The notes: a model not told the origin generated them from the letters alone. 64,000 nucleotides of DNA from Erysipelothrix aquatica (GCF_009828775.2 NZ_WTSY02000006.1:1-64000), one strand, 5' to 3'; positions 26,592 to 36,136 are shown, numbered from the stretch's first letter. Numbers and translations are program-made.

Positions 26592-26735
26592 ATGACATTA
26601 AACTTAAACATGGCAGATATTATGCCAGCATTGGAAATTATGGTAATTGGAATGGGTGGAATCTTTGCCGCATTATTAATTATTTATGCAGCAAGTGCCA
26701 TCTTACTTAAAGTCTTCCCAGAAGACAAAAAATAA
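26592..26735 (+). CDS. 47-aa membrane subunit, OadG transmembrane part
   Basis: A very small gene with a strong ribosome site (AAAGGAG) and start ATG 26592. The product is one hydrophobic helix with VIGMGGIFAALLIIY, which matches the conserved N-terminal membrane anchor of OadG (G-M-G-x-V/I-F), followed by a short KVFPEDKK tail. It lacks the soluble C-terminal part of OadG, which seems to be supplied by the separate first gene of the operon (24717). It lies 15 bases after oadB and 18 bases before citC, so it is certainly in the operon. Probably assembles OadB with OadA and the carrier. Confidence 0.82.
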   Translation: MTLNLNMADIMPALEIMVIGMGGIFAALLIIYAASAILLKVFPEDKK

Positions 26736-26753
26736 TCGAAAGGGGTGCGCCAG

Positions 26754-27794
26754 ATGTCAGAAATTCGTCGAATGCACATCAAACGTTATCGTGATGAATA
26801 TGAACAATGGGTTTCGTTCTTAAACGATGCCAACATTCGTCATGAGGACAATGTCGATTATACTTATGGAGTTTTTGAAGGGGATACGTTAATTGCGACG
26901 GGATCCATCTATCAAAATATTCTAAAATGCATCGCCGTGTGTAAAAAGTACACTGGAGGTGGAACCTTGAACCAACTTATCTCATTCTTAATGAATGAGG
27001 TGTTGGACAACGGTTACACGAATGTGTACGTTTATACAAAACCCAGCGCGGTTGAATCCTTTAAATACTTAGGGTTTAAGCAAATTGCCGCTGTCGGTGA
27101 AGACCTTGTATTCTTAGAAAAAGCAATGAATGGTTTCGATCGTTATCTTGAACGCATCGAACCCTATCGAAAAGAAACAGGCGTAAGTGCAGCCATTGTT
27201 ATGAATGCAAATCCGTTTACCAAGGGACATCAGTACCTTGTTGAATATGCGACGATGCATGCTGACCATGTCTTTGTGTTTGTTCTTTCTGAAGATGCGT
27301 CCACATTCCCTGCGAGTGTGCGTCGTGATCTTGTAGAAAAAGGAACAGCGCACTTTGCAAATGTGACGGTCCTTGATACTGGAAACTATATGGTATCCAA
27401 TCAAACCTTTCCGTCATATTTTCTCAAAGAAGATGTGAGTGTGACCGCGGTTCAAGCGACTTTAGATGCAACCATCTTCAAAAATATCGCAACCGTTATG
27501 AATATAACGAAACGCTTTGTTGGTGAAGAGCCATATTCTGAAGCAACCGCCATCTATAACCAAGCCTTACAATCTGTTTTAGAACCTGAGATTCATCTAA
27601 ATATTATCCCACGTAAAGAGATTACTGGAGATGTAATTAGTGCTTCAAGGGTCCGTAAAGCGCTTTTCGAAAATGATTTAGAGCTAGTTCAAAAGCTCGT
27701 GCCAACGACCACCTATGACTACTTAATGTCAGAGGATGGTCAAACACTCATCAGTGAGATTCGAAATGGAGGAACATCAATTGGCAAAATTTGA
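26754..27794 (+). CDS. citC: [Citrate (pro-3S)-lyase] ligase CitC
   Basis: A 346-aa enzyme that activates citrate lyase by acetylating the thiol of its prosthetic group, using ATP and acetate. The N-terminal about 120 residues form a GNAT-like domain. The rest is a nucleotidyltransferase domain with [14 protein letters not shown] (the HxGH-type ATP site). ATG 26754 follows AAAGGGGTG. The in-frame GTG at 26745 is inside that ribosome site. The 3' end overlaps citD by 14 bases. Confidence 0.94.
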   Translation: MSEIRRMHIKRYRDEYEQWVSFLNDANIRHEDNVDYTYGVFEGDTLIATGSIYQNILKCIAVCKKYTGGGTLNQLISFLMNEVLDNGYTNVYVYTKPSAVESFKYLGFKQIAAVGEDLVFLEKAMNGFDRYLERIEPYRKETGVSAAIVMNANPFTKGHQYLVEYATMHADHVFVFVLSEDASTFPASVRRDLVEKGTAHFANVTVLDTGNYMVSNQTFPSYFLKEDVSVTAVQATLDATIFKNIATVMNITKRFVGEEPYSEATAIYNQALQSVLEPEIHLNIIPRKEITGDVISASRVRKALFENDLELVQKLVPTTTYDYLMSEDGQTLISEIRNGGTSIGKI

Positions 27795-28101
27795 AATTAA
27801 AAATCAAGCGGTAGCCGGTACGCTGGAATCATCAGATTTACAGATTATGATTGACCAAAACGCTGGTAAAGGAATTGAAATCGACCTACAAAGTAGCGTT
27901 GAATTCCAATTTGGAAAACAAATTCGTAAAGTTGTCGAGGAAACACTTGCGAATCTTGGAGTTACGGATGCTAAAGTATCAATCGTTGATCAAGGAGCAT
28001 TGGACTGTACCATTAAAGCACGTACCATAGCAGTTGTTCACCGTGCATCAGGTATTACACAAAATATCGATTGGGAGGCATTAGAATCATGGAACGTTTA
28101 A
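27781..28101 (+). CDS. citD: Citrate lyase acyl carrier protein (gamma subunit) CitD, TTG start
   Basis: A 106-aa acyl carrier that holds the phosphoribosyl-dephospho-CoA prosthetic group on a serine. In [10 protein letters not shown] the attachment serine is S17, matching Ser14 of the Klebsiella protein. The start is a TTG at 27781, nine bases after GGAGG at 27768-27772. An ATG at 27766 sits on the ribosome site and is not credible. It overlaps the end of citC and is overlapped by the start of citE, so translation of the three is probably coupled. Confidence 0.92.
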   Translation: MAKFEIKNQAVAGTLESSDLQIMIDQNAGKGIEIDLQSSVEFQFGKQIRKVVEETLANLGVTDAKVSIVDQGALDCTIKARTIAVVHRASGITQNIDWEALESWNV

Positions 28102-28985
28102 GAAGAACAATGATGTTCATTCCTGCAAGTAATCCAGGAATGTTACGCGATGCAAACTTATACGGGGCTGATTCCATTATGTTCGACCTCGAAGATTCAA
28201 TTTCACTAAAAGAAAAAGATACATCACGATTCTTAGTCTACCAAGCAGTAAAAACACTCGATTTTGGAACAACTGAAACCGTTGTCCGTATCAACGACTT
28301 AGCCCAAGGTGGTCGTGACGACATCCATGCGATGGTTCGTGCAGGAATCGACGTTATTCGTCTTCCAAAAACGGAAACAGCGCAAGATGTTATTGATGTT
28401 GAAGCAATTATGCTTGAAGCTGAAAAACAATCCGGTCGTGAAGAAGGATCTACTAAGATTTTTGCAGCGATTGAAGGTCCAATGGGTGTCCTCAATGCGT
28501 ATGCAATTGCAACTTCAAGTCCACGTATCGTGGGAATCGCTATCGGGGCAGAAGACTATGTTACTTCAATGAAAACACGTCGTTACCCAGAACGTAACAG
28601 TGAAGAACTATTCTTTGCACGTTCAATGATTGTACATGCTGCCCGTGCAGCAGGTGTTGCTGCAGTTGATACCGTCTTCTCAGACGTTAATGATCCAGAA
28701 ACACTTCGCCGTGAGACAGAATTAATTCGTCAACTCGGATTCGATGGAAAATCTGTCATTAACCCACGTCAAATTCCTATCGTTAATAGCGTTTACCGTC
28801 CTACAGACAAAGAAATCAAAAACGCGAAAGACGTTATTGCAGCAATCGCTGAAGCTGAAGCAAAAGGTTCAGGTGTTATTGCATTAAATGGAAAAATGAT
28901 TGATAAACCAATCGTAGAACGTGCTGAGCGTGTCATCATGCTTGCACGCGCTGCTGGAATCGATGTAGACGGGGAGGTACGTTAA
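28089..28985 (+). CDS. citE: Citrate lyase beta subunit (citryl-ACP oxaloacetate-lyase) CitE
   Basis: A 298-aa HpcH/HpaI-type TIM-barrel lyase that cleaves citryl-ACP to acetyl-ACP and oxaloacetate. Seen: [15 protein letters not shown] at the start, [14 protein letters not shown] (metal/substrate region), and the GAEDYVTSM segment. Length agrees with the family (about 290-300). ATG 28089 overlaps citD by 13 bases, with GGGAGG upstream inside citD. Followed one base later by citF. Confidence 0.95.
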   Translation: MERLRRTMMFIPASNPGMLRDANLYGADSIMFDLEDSISLKEKDTSRFLVYQAVKTLDFGTTETVVRINDLAQGGRDDIHAMVRAGIDVIRLPKTETAQDVIDVEAIMLEAEKQSGREEGSTKIFAAIEGPMGVLNAYAIATSSPRIVGIAIGAEDYVTSMKTRRYPERNSEELFFARSMIVHAARAAGVAAVDTVFSDVNDPETLRRETELIRQLGFDGKSVINPRQIPIVNSVYRPTDKEIKNAKDVIAAIAEAEAKGSGVIALNGKMIDKPIVERAERVIMLARAAGIDVDGEVR

Positions 28986-28986
28986 T

Positions 28987-30528
28987 ATGCCAAAAAATAA
29001 AGTCGGACGTGAAATTCCTACAGAATACGCAGAAAAATTTGGAATGTTTGTTGATCAATTTGATCGCAAGCCAACATACCAACGTAATGCCGCAACTGTA
29101 ACTGCAGTATTACCTGGGGAATCAAAACTACGTGAATCCATTAAAGATGTCATTATTGAAACAGGTTTAAAAGATGGTATGACCGTATCATTCCACCACC
29201 ATTTCCGTGAAGGGGATAAAGTCCTCAACATGGTTATGGAAGAAATTGCGAAACTTGGAATTAAAAACTTAACACTTGCATCAAGTTCTATCGCAAACGT
29301 TCACGAACCAATTATTGACCATGTCAAAAATGGTGTGATTACAAATATTACATCAAGTGGACTTCGTGATAAAGTTGGAGCAGCTGTTTCTAATGGACTC
29401 ATGGAAAACCCAGTTGTGATCCGTTCACACGGTGGTCGTGCACGCGCAATCGAAATGGGCGATATTAAAATTGATGTTGCCTTCCTTGGAGCTTCCAGTT
29501 CAGATGAATATGGAAACTCAAATGGATCACATGGTAAAGCAGCATGTGGATCATTAGGGTATGCGCGCGTTGATGCAGAGTTTGCAGAAAAAGTCGTCAT
29601 CATCACAGATACACTTGTACCATACCCAAATACACCAATTAGTATTCCACAAAACCACGTAGATTACGTTGTTGTCGTTGATTCAATTGGTGATCCAAAC
29701 GGGATTGCTAAAGGTGCAACACGCTATACAACAGATCCTAAAGAACTTCTAATTGCTGAATATGCAAGTAAAGTTATCCAAGCATCTCCATACTTCAAAG
29801 AAGGATTCTCATTCCAATCAGGAACAGGTGGATCATCTCTTGCAGTTGCACGTTACCTAAAAGATGCAATGATTGAGAAGAACATTAAAGCAGGATTTGC
29901 TTTAGGTGGACTTACAGGTCACTTAGCAGAAATGCATGAAGAAGGCTTAATCGATACATTAATTGATACACAATCATTTGATCGTGGTGCGATTGATTCC
30001 ATCAAAAACAATGAAAAACACTATGAAATCAGTGCTTCAATGTATGCAAACCCAGGAAATAAAGGTGCTGCTGTTAACATGCTTGATGTCGTTGTACTAT
30101 CTGCTCTAGAAGTTGATACTAAATTCAATGTTAACGTTATGACTGGTTCTGATGGTTTAATCCGTGGTGCTTCAGGTGGACATAGTGATACCGCTGCAGG
30201 TTCAAAACTCAGCATTATCCTTTCACCAGTTGTGCGTGGACGTATCCCAACAATTGTTGATGACGTTAATACTGTTATTACACCAGGACAATCGATTGAT
30301 GTCGTTGTTACTGAAGTAGGGATTGCAATTAACCCATTACGTCAAGATCTAATCGAACGTTTCAAAAATGTTGATATTCCGCAATTCACCATTGAAGAAC
30401 TTCGTGATCGTGCTTATGGAATCGTTGGAACTCCTGAGCCAATTCAATATGGAGATAAAGTGGTTGCATTAATTGAATACCGTGATGGTAGCTTAATCGA
30501 TGCAGTGCGCCAAGTTAAACGTGACTAA
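28987..30528 (+). CDS. citF: Citrate lyase alpha subunit (citrate:acetyl-ACP transferase) CitF
   Basis: A 513-aa CoA-transferase-fold subunit that exchanges the acetyl group on CitD for citrate. Visible: SFHHHFREGD near residue 75, FLGASSSDEYGNSNG and GASGGHSDTAAGSKLSI, all typical of CitF. Full length for the family (about 510). Ribosome site GGGGAGG ends inside citE. Its last codons are overlapped by the likely GTG start of citX. Confidence 0.96.
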   Translation: MPKNKVGREIPTEYAEKFGMFVDQFDRKPTYQRNAATVTAVLPGESKLRESIKDVIIETGLKDGMTVSFHHHFREGDKVLNMVMEEIAKLGIKNLTLASSSIANVHEPIIDHVKNGVITNITSSGLRDKVGAAVSNGLMENPVVIRSHGGRARAIEMGDIKIDVAFLGASSSDEYGNSNGSHGKAACGSLGYARVDAEFAEKVVIITDTLVPYPNTPISIPQNHVDYVVVVDSIGDPNGIAKGATRYTTDPKELLIAEYASKVIQASPYFKEGFSFQSGTGGSSLAVARYLKDAMIEKNIKAGFALGGLTGHLAEMHEEGLIDTLIDTQSFDRGAIDSIKNNEKHYEISASMYANPGNKGAAVNMLDVVVLSALEVDTKFNVNVMTGSDGLIRGASGGHSDTAAGSKLSIILSPVVRGRIPTIVDDVNTVITPGQSIDVVVTEVGIAINPLRQDLIERFKNVDIPQFTIEELRDRAYGIVGTPEPIQYGDKVVALIEYRDGSLIDAVRQVKRD

Positions 30529-31108
30529 ATATCACATTGATCAGAGTGTAGAGGATGCTTTTGAAGTAGGACCTGTTCCGACGCTTGAAGCAGTCCTTGC
30601 ACATCGTGATCATCGCATTCAGTTCCAACAACAACTTGTGTCGCTTTATCCGAATGCAGTTCTCATTGCATTAAAGGTCAATATGCCAGGTCCTGTTAAA
30701 AACAATGAACTGATTCAAACACTCTTAGAACTTGGAATTGAACACTTGCATGCAGCCCTGAATGCTGCAGCACTTGAAACGATCTATACGAAAACTGTGA
30801 ATGCCATCACAGGTATCGAATATTTCATTGTCGTCAATACATCACAAATTGACCTCATAAAAAGACTCACAATTCAACTCGAAGATCAAAATGCACTTGG
30901 AAGACTCTATGACTTTGATGTTTATAATTCAAAAGGATCACTTTCTCGTGAAGATCTAGGATACGATGGCCGCCGTTGCTTGATTTGTAATGAATCAAGT
31001 AAGGCGTGTGGTCGTAATCGAACACATACAGTTAAAGCTTTGCACAAAGCAATGCAAAATATATTAATTAAAGAAGGGAGTGTGACGTTTAATGACGAAA
31101 CACGTTAA
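30521..31108 (+). CDS. citX: Apo-citrate lyase phosphoribosyl-dephospho-CoA transferase CitX
   Basis: A 195-aa transferase that loads the prosthetic group onto CitD. Diagnostic end motif: GRRCLICNESSKACGR (R-x-C-L-x-C...C-x-R). APGP-like MPGPVKN and LGRLYDFDV also match. I choose GTG 30521, overlapping citF by eight bases, because it gives the usual N-terminal length. An ATG at 30500 in the same frame is an alternative. Neither has a strong ribosome site, which suggests coupling to citF. Its stop overlaps the start of oadA by 17 bases. Confidence 0.9.
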   Translation: MTKYHIDQSVEDAFEVGPVPTLEAVLAHRDHRIQFQQQLVSLYPNAVLIALKVNMPGPVKNNELIQTLLELGIEHLHAALNAAALETIYTKTVNAITGIEYFIVVNTSQIDLIKRLTIQLEDQNALGRLYDFDVYNSKGSLSREDLGYDGRRCLICNESSKACGRNRTHTVKALHKAMQNILIKEGSVTFNDETR

Positions 31109-32480
31109 AATCACCGATACAATCTTACGTGACGCACACCAAAGTCAAATTGCAACGCGCATGACAATAGAACAAATGATTCCAGTATTGGAAACACTTG
31201 ACCATGCTGGATTCGAAAGTCTTGAAGTATGGGGTGGTGCAACTTTTGATGCATGTATCCGTTTTTTAGGAGAAGATCCATGGGAGCGACTCCGTACAAT
31301 CCGCAAACACGTAAAAAATACCAAGCTCCAAATGCTATTGCGTGGTCAAAACCTTCTTGGATACAAACACTATCCAGATGATGTTGTGGATGCGTTCATC
31401 CAAAAATCTATTGAAAATGGTATTGATGTCATCCGCGTTTTCGATGCTTTAAATGACTTACGAAACTTAGAGCAATCTGTTAAATCAATTATTCAACATG
31501 GTGGTCATGCACAAATGACAATTTGCTATACAATTAGTGAAGTTCATACAGATGCATACTATGTTCAATTGGTTAAAGATATGGAAGCAATGGGTGCACA
31601 TTCAATCTGTATTAAAGATATGGCTGGAATCCTGACTCCAGCACGTGCTGAAACTTTAGTCCGTCTCATCAAAGAAGTGACAGCATTACCAATTCATGTT
31701 CATACACACTCAACAAGTGGTATTGCCGAAATGACATACCTTAAAGCTGTTGAGGCAGGAGCAGATGTAATTGATACAGCAAACTCATCATTTGCTGGAG
31801 GGACAAGCCAACCCTCAACAGAATCCATGGTTATTGCATTACGCGAACTTGGATACGACATTGATGTGAACCTCGAAGACTGCCAAATTGTCGCGGATCA
31901 TTTCAAAGCTGTAAAAGAAACATTCAAAGAGAGTGGTGTCTTTAATCCAAAAGTTCTCGAAACAGATCCAAACACGCTAATTTACCAAGTTCCAGGGGGT
32001 ATGTTGTCAAACCTTCTCTCACAACTAAAAGAAGCGAAACAATTGGATAAATATGAAGAAGTACTTGCGGAAGTTCCAAGAGTGCGTGCCGATATGGGAT
32101 ATCCTCCTTTAGTTACCCCATTATCGCAAATGGTTGGTACACAAGCCGTTATGAACGTCTTGAGTGGTGAGCGCTACAAACTGATACCAAACGAAATTAA
32201 AGAATACGTCAAAGGTTACTATGGTAAATCTCCAGCTCCGATTGCTGCTGAGATAGTTGAAAAAATCGTAGGTAAAGATGCAGAAATCGTAACTGTCCGC
32301 CCAGCTGACCTCCTACAGCCAGCTATGGCAACATTTGCGAAAGAAGCGGAAGCATTTGCAACGACAACAGAAGATGTCTTGTCTTATGCATTATTCCCAC
32401 AAATTGCTACTCCTTTCCTTAAGAAAAAACAAGATCCTTTCTACGATGTACCTGAACAAATCGTAACGATCGTAATCTAA
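31092..32480 (+). CDS. oadA: Oxaloacetate decarboxylase alpha subunit (carboxyltransferase) OadA
   Basis: A 462-aa DRE-TIM carboxyltransferase moving the carboxyl group from oxaloacetate to biotin, leaving pyruvate. Seen: TDTILRDAHQSQIATRM at the start, ICIKDMAGILTP (carbamylated-lysine region), and HVHTHSTSG for metal binding. The usual C-terminal biotin domain of 600-residue OadA proteins is missing, because the carrier is the separate product of 25038. Last gene of the operon, preceded by GGGAG 11 bases upstream and followed by a strong terminator. Confidence 0.94.
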   Translation: MTKHVKITDTILRDAHQSQIATRMTIEQMIPVLETLDHAGFESLEVWGGATFDACIRFLGEDPWERLRTIRKHVKNTKLQMLLRGQNLLGYKHYPDDVVDAFIQKSIENGIDVIRVFDALNDLRNLEQSVKSIIQHGGHAQMTICYTISEVHTDAYYVQLVKDMEAMGAHSICIKDMAGILTPARAETLVRLIKEVTALPIHVHTHSTSGIAEMTYLKAVEAGADVIDTANSSFAGGTSQPSTESMVIALRELGYDIDVNLEDCQIVADHFKAVKETFKESGVFNPKVLETDPNTLIYQVPGGMLSNLLSQLKEAKQLDKYEEVLAEVPRVRADMGYPPLVTPLSQMVGTQAVMNVLSGERYKLIPNEIKEYVKGYYGKSPAPIAAEIVEKIVGKDAEIVTVRPADLLQPAMATFAKEAEAFATTTEDVLSYALFPQIATPFLKKKQDPFYDVPEQIVTIVI

Positions 32481-32537
32481 ACACACGCCTATAATGTGTG
32501 TATTATACATCAAGACCAATGACCTTGATGAAACTTT

Positions 32538-32572
32538 GAACACTGCACTTTTCCCTGCAGTGTTCTTTTTTA
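32538..32572 (+). terminator. Terminator of the oad-cit operon
   Basis: GAACACTGCA pairs with TGCAGTGTTC around an eight-base loop, then T6. A further hairpin (CATCAAG/CTTGATG) precedes it. Confidence 0.9.
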
Positions 32573-32580
32573 CAGCAAAT

Positions 32581-32606
32581 AAAAAAGCACCACAATGTGG
32601 TGCTTT
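32581..32606 (-). terminator. Terminator of the DUF1446-DUF4387 operon
   Basis: GCACCAC-AAT-GTGGTGC with T6 on the minus strand. Confidence 0.85.
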
Positions 32607-32608
32607 CG

Positions 32609-32920
32609 TTATTCAGAAATAATGATGTCGAGTAAAGGTGCATATTGTTGCGAGCCATGCATATCACTTTCACCAATACTTCCCTGTGCCCAAGGGCGTG
32701 GTATGGTAATTTTCAAACCACGGGCAGGGTCGAAGTATTCAAATGTAATGACATCAGCAGGGGTTAGATGATACAACGTCGCAAAGGACTCTTTGGTAAG
32801 TGCTTGACTGTCTTTAAAGTGATTGTAGTCAGCTTCGCTTTTGAATATTATATCAAAAGTTATTTCAAAAGGACCCGAGTTTTTACTGCGTATAACTTGA
32901 GCAAAATCTTTAAGTTTCAT
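32609..32920 (-). CDS. DUF4387 family protein
   Basis: A 103-aa soluble protein of the DUF4387 family (KLKDFAQVIRSKNSGPFEITFDIIF at the N-terminus, then ITFEYFDPARGLKITIPRP). The function is unknown. Members commonly sit next to DUF1446/AtuA-like genes, as here, where the start codon shares one base with the upstream stop (TAATG) and the AAGGAGG site is inside the partner gene. Strict coupling suggests a two-subunit enzyme or an enzyme with accessory protein. Confidence 0.85.
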   Translation of the reverse strand: MKLKDFAQVIRSKNSGPFEITFDIIFKSEADYNHFKDSQALTKESFATLYHLTPADVITFEYFDPARGLKITIPRPWAQGSIGESDMHGSQQYAPLLDIIISE

Positions 32921-34281
32921 TATAAAGTAACCTCCTTAATTCGAGTTGGGAATTGAGCGATGGGATCGGTAATATCCATTAAATGATAAACATTAAAGGC
33001 ACATACAGGACCCAATGGAATTTCTAAAGGAGTGAATGGCATGCCAATATTTCCAGAAGTCGCGATGCGTCCAGGATAATGATAATGTAGTAATGTAGTT
33101 CGCACACGGTTGGTTACAAGTTGCGCTATTTCTTGTGTTGGACCGGTCACTTCAGCAATGACACACACTTCATGAGCACTTGGTCCGTCATACGATTCGA
33201 GTGACTGCATGATACCATTGCGTCCATATTCGTGCATGATAATGGTACATTGTGAACTCTCAGCAGGTAATGCTTTCGCAACTTCGGTGCGTACATAGTT
33301 TAAAACGTCATCGAGTTGACTTAAAAGAATTGGGTCGCGAAGTCCCATCACAGTAATTGAACGGTAACCAACAATTTTGGCACCTTCAAGTTTGATTCGA
33401 TACTGTGTGTCTGGTGCAAATTTACTGCCTGATACCTGTGCGACGGAATCTGTTACGGCACTAAAGGCGCAGTCATTTAGTAAAAGCTGTCCACCTGGTC
33501 CTGGTAGGATGCTTGGACTACTTTTTTCATACATTGTATGGGCTGCAACGGTGTGTGGTTTTGCTTGAGAATTTTCATTCATAGGTTCAATCGTAAAATG
33601 GTCATGGTAAAGCGTTCCGATGACACTCTTTCCTGAAGGAACTGCACATAATGCCCCACATTCAATGATTTTACCCATGTGCCATGCAAGTGCAGGATCG
33701 AATCCATTCATGATTCCAATCGCCGCAGTTGGTGCTGGATCATACGTACGACCACCAATAATAACATGCGGTGGATTATCAGATTGCAGAAGATTGATGT
33801 AAGGCTCTGCGCCCATTTGAGCGGTAATAACCGTAACATCATCAATATCTTCGAACGTTAAATCTGGAACATTTGTCATTGCGCTGACCTTATTTTTTTT
33901 GAGTGCTTCGCGGACGGTGTCTTTTGGAATATCGCTATAAACTGCAGCAATCCGGATTTCAAGTTGATGTGCTTTCGCAACCGATTCAGCAAGTTCCATA
34001 AATAAATCAACGTGTTCGTTGGTTCCATCACCGCCTGCAGATGTAATAATCAGTGGTACATTTGCCTTAACTGCAGCAGGGATAAGAATTTCCATTTCTT
34101 TTTTATATGCAGATGCAGGGCACGTCATTTCGCCAAGTGCTAACTTTTGCGGACCACTATCGGTTGATCCTGCATCTAATACAATTGCATGTGGCTTATA
34201 GCTTAAACCACGTTCAAATTCCTTAATCGGAAAACCATACCCCATCATTGGTGTAGGTACTAAAATACGTAAAGAATCCAT
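32920..34281 (-). CDS. DUF1446 (AtuA-like) family protein
   Basis: A 453-aa cytosolic protein of the DUF1446/AtuA family. Seen: LDAGSTDSGPQKLALG at about 36-50, IITSAGGDGTNEHV near 80, IIGGRTYDPAP near 175 and SGNIGMPFTPLEIPLG near the end. AtuA was named from acyclic terpene use in Pseudomonas, but its reaction is not established to my knowledge. Here it is paired with DUF4387 and flanked by oadA and by a divergent LysR gene and citG, so a task in citrate or other carboxylic acid metabolism is an inference. Ribosome site AAGGAGG. Confidence 0.85.
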   Translation of the reverse strand: MDSLRILVPTPMMGYGFPIKEFERGLSYKPHAIVLDAGSTDSGPQKLALGEMTCPASAYKKEMEILIPAAVKANVPLIITSAGGDGTNEHVDLFMELAESVAKAHQLEIRIAAVYSDIPKDTVREALKKNKVSAMTNVPDLTFEDIDDVTVITAQMGAEPYINLLQSDNPPHVIIGGRTYDPAPTAAIGIMNGFDPALAWHMGKIIECGALCAVPSGKSVIGTLYHDHFTIEPMNENSQAKPHTVAAHTMYEKSSPSILPGPGGQLLLNDCAFSAVTDSVAQVSGSKFAPDTQYRIKLEGAKIVGYRSITVMGLRDPILLSQLDDVLNYVRTEVAKALPAESSQCTIIMHEYGRNGIMQSLESYDGPSAHEVCVIAEVTGPTQEIAQLVTNRVRTTLLHYHYPGRIATSGNIGMPFTPLEIPLGPVCAFNVYHLMDITDPIAQFPTRIKEVTL

Positions 34282-34344
34282 GTAATGCCTCCTTATTTAT
34301 AAATATAGTGTACAATGATAATAAGAAATCGTCTAAGACTATTA

Positions 34345-34363
34345 AACGATAAAATGTATCGTT
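34345..34363. promoter_or_regulatory. Candidate LysR operator (AACGATA-N5-TATCGTT)
   Basis: Perfect 7-bp arms between the divergent DUF1446 and LysR genes. A further ACGATA follows at 34368-34373 and an ATCGT at 34328-34332, as expected for a multi-site LysR-type region. Confidence 0.5.
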
Positions 34364-34382
34364 ATTTACGATAGGAGAAAGT

Positions 34383-35297
34383 ATGCGAACAAAACAATAC
34401 GAATATGTTATTGCGCTAGCAGAAACACAATCATTTTCGCAAGCTGCGAAGAATTTATATATTGCCCAATCATCACTCAGTCAATATATTCTCAATTTGG
34501 AAAAATCGTTGGATGTGACGTTATTTGATCGATCTCAAACGCCTATACAGTTGACGCAACATGGTAAAATATATCTAGAGACGGCCTATGTAATCATGCA
34601 TCTTGAAGATAAATTAAGGACGCAATTACAGACTGTTGATGCAAAAAAGATTTCAGTTTTACGAATTGGTACCACGCGCTATTGGAGTGGTTTGTTGTTG
34701 CCACGAATTTTGGGCCGGTTTCAAGATAGTTATCCACATATTAAACTTGAAATTAGTGAAACGCGGACGTTTGAACTTTCGGATAAATTAGAACACAAGG
34801 ACGTGGATGTTGCTTTCTTTTCCCCTCCAGTTGACTTATCGGGAACCTATGCGCAATACAGTTGCGAGCGCTTATTGAAAGAGAAGATTGTACTTGCGAT
34901 AAATCGTGACTTGAAGCGATACTATGGGATTATGTCCAATGTTGTGGATCGTGAGACTATGAAGCAATTGCCTTATATAAGTTTGAAGCGTGGGCAAAAG
35001 ATGCGACACTTTTCAGATCAACAATTTACGGAACTGGGTTTTGCACCAAATATCGTTCTTGAAACAGAAAACATTGCGACTGCGTACAAACTTGCGGAGT
35101 CGGGCATCGGTGCGGCTTTTGTCCCTGCCCACATTTATGAGTTTGCACCTGAATTGGATAATATTGTTCATTTTGATTTAGAAACACCGCGATATTGGTC
35201 ATTGTATGGATATATTTCAGAATCGCTTGAAAATCAGGAGGCCGCAAACTATTTAATCACGCTTATCAAAATGGAAGTGTTGAAATTGGATAAATAA
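34383..35297 (+). CDS. LysR-family transcriptional regulator
   Basis: A 304-aa regulator: N-terminal winged helix (YEYVIALAETQSFSQAAKNLYIAQSSLSQYILNLEKSL, residues 6-44), linker helix, then a two-lobed effector-binding domain from about 90. Divergent from the DUF1446-DUF4387 pair, the usual arrangement for a LysR protein and its target. The ligand is probably a carboxylic acid from this pathway, which is an inference. ATG 34383 follows AGGAG. Confidence 0.92.
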   Translation: MRTKQYEYVIALAETQSFSQAAKNLYIAQSSLSQYILNLEKSLDVTLFDRSQTPIQLTQHGKIYLETAYVIMHLEDKLRTQLQTVDAKKISVLRIGTTRYWSGLLLPRILGRFQDSYPHIKLEISETRTFELSDKLEHKDVDVAFFSPPVDLSGTYAQYSCERLLKEKIVLAINRDLKRYYGIMSNVVDRETMKQLPYISLKRGQKMRHFSDQQFTELGFAPNIVLETENIATAYKLAESGIGAAFVPAHIYEFAPELDNIVHFDLETPRYWSLYGYISESLENQEAANYLITLIKMEVLKLDK

Positions 35298-35328
35298 AAA
35301 GCATCGACGTTAATGTGTCGATGCTTTT
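35297..35328. terminator. Bidirectional terminator between LysR gene and citG
   Basis: AAAAGCATCGAC pairs with GTCGATGCTTTT, a perfect 12-bp stem, overlapping the LysR stop codon. Confidence 0.88.
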
Positions 35329-35332
35329 GCTG

Positions 35333-36136
35333 TTAGAACCGTTCCTTATCATAGAGATACAAGAAAATTGTAATGGCAAGTAAATCTGCACTTCCCCCCG
35401 GACTCAAATTTCTTTGAACGAACATGCGATTCATGTAGCTCAAATGGTAGTCGAGATCGTGATAATCCATAGCTGCCAGTGATTTTCCATAATCAAGTCC
35501 TAAGATGCCTCCACGTTTGACCATATTTGCATCATCGTTGGTTGCGATAAGTTGGAGTAAAGCACGTTTGAGGCGTTGATCATAGGGTACGGACTCATTT
35601 TTAAGAATCGGAAGTGCTAGATTAAAGGCATGTGGCATACCGGCTTCGACCTCGCCTCGAATGCCTGTAAAACCGTATTGTTCATACATTTTTTCACCAT
35701 GTGTTTGGAACTGGGTTAGCGAACCGAGTTCTGCTTGAACCAATCCAGCTGTCATAGTTTGAATGCTAGTTTGTAATGTTTCTAAGTCTGGGTAATCAAG
35801 ATAAGCAATTGCAGCAATTAAGATACCAAACATGAAATTGGCACCTTTATGCGTGTTAACATTCGCTGTAGCTGTAAACATTTTAGTTTCATTATCGATG
35901 CCTGCTTGGCGAATATTTGCGAAGAGTTCTGGTAATGTGCCGTGATGTTGTGCTCCAATCTCATAATAAACATGAAACCCAGGTACTAATGCAAAACAGC
36001 TATCAATAAAGGTAAAGGCATCCATGTCAGTATGTGCTCCTGGATGGTAAGGATCAACAAGTCCAGGCTTTGGCGTTAAGGTGACTTCTTGAATGAGTGC
36101 TTTGAGTGCAAGGGAAACGAGTTGATCTTGACTCAT
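35333..36136 (-). CDS. citG: Triphosphoribosyl-dephospho-CoA synthase CitG
   Basis: A 267-aa enzyme that makes the precursor of the citrate lyase prosthetic group from ATP and dephospho-CoA, for transfer by CitX. Seen: EVTLTPKPGLVDP near residue 16, ANVNTHKGANFMFG near 90, and GGILGLDYGK near 215, all family marks. Its start overlaps the stop of the GntR gene by four bases (ATGA) and there is no separate ribosome site, so translation is coupled. It is outside the main cit operon but completes the enzyme set. Confidence 0.94.
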   Translation of the reverse strand: MSQDQLVSLALKALIQEVTLTPKPGLVDPYHPGAHTDMDAFTFIDSCFALVPGFHVYYEIGAQHHGTLPELFANIRQAGIDNETKMFTATANVNTHKGANFMFGILIAAIAYLDYPDLETLQTSIQTMTAGLVQAELGSLTQFQTHGEKMYEQYGFTGIRGEVEAGMPHAFNLALPILKNESVPYDQRLKRALLQLIATNDDANMVKRGGILGLDYGKSLAAMDYHDLDYHLSYMNRMFVQRNLSPGGSADLLAITIFLYLYDKERF

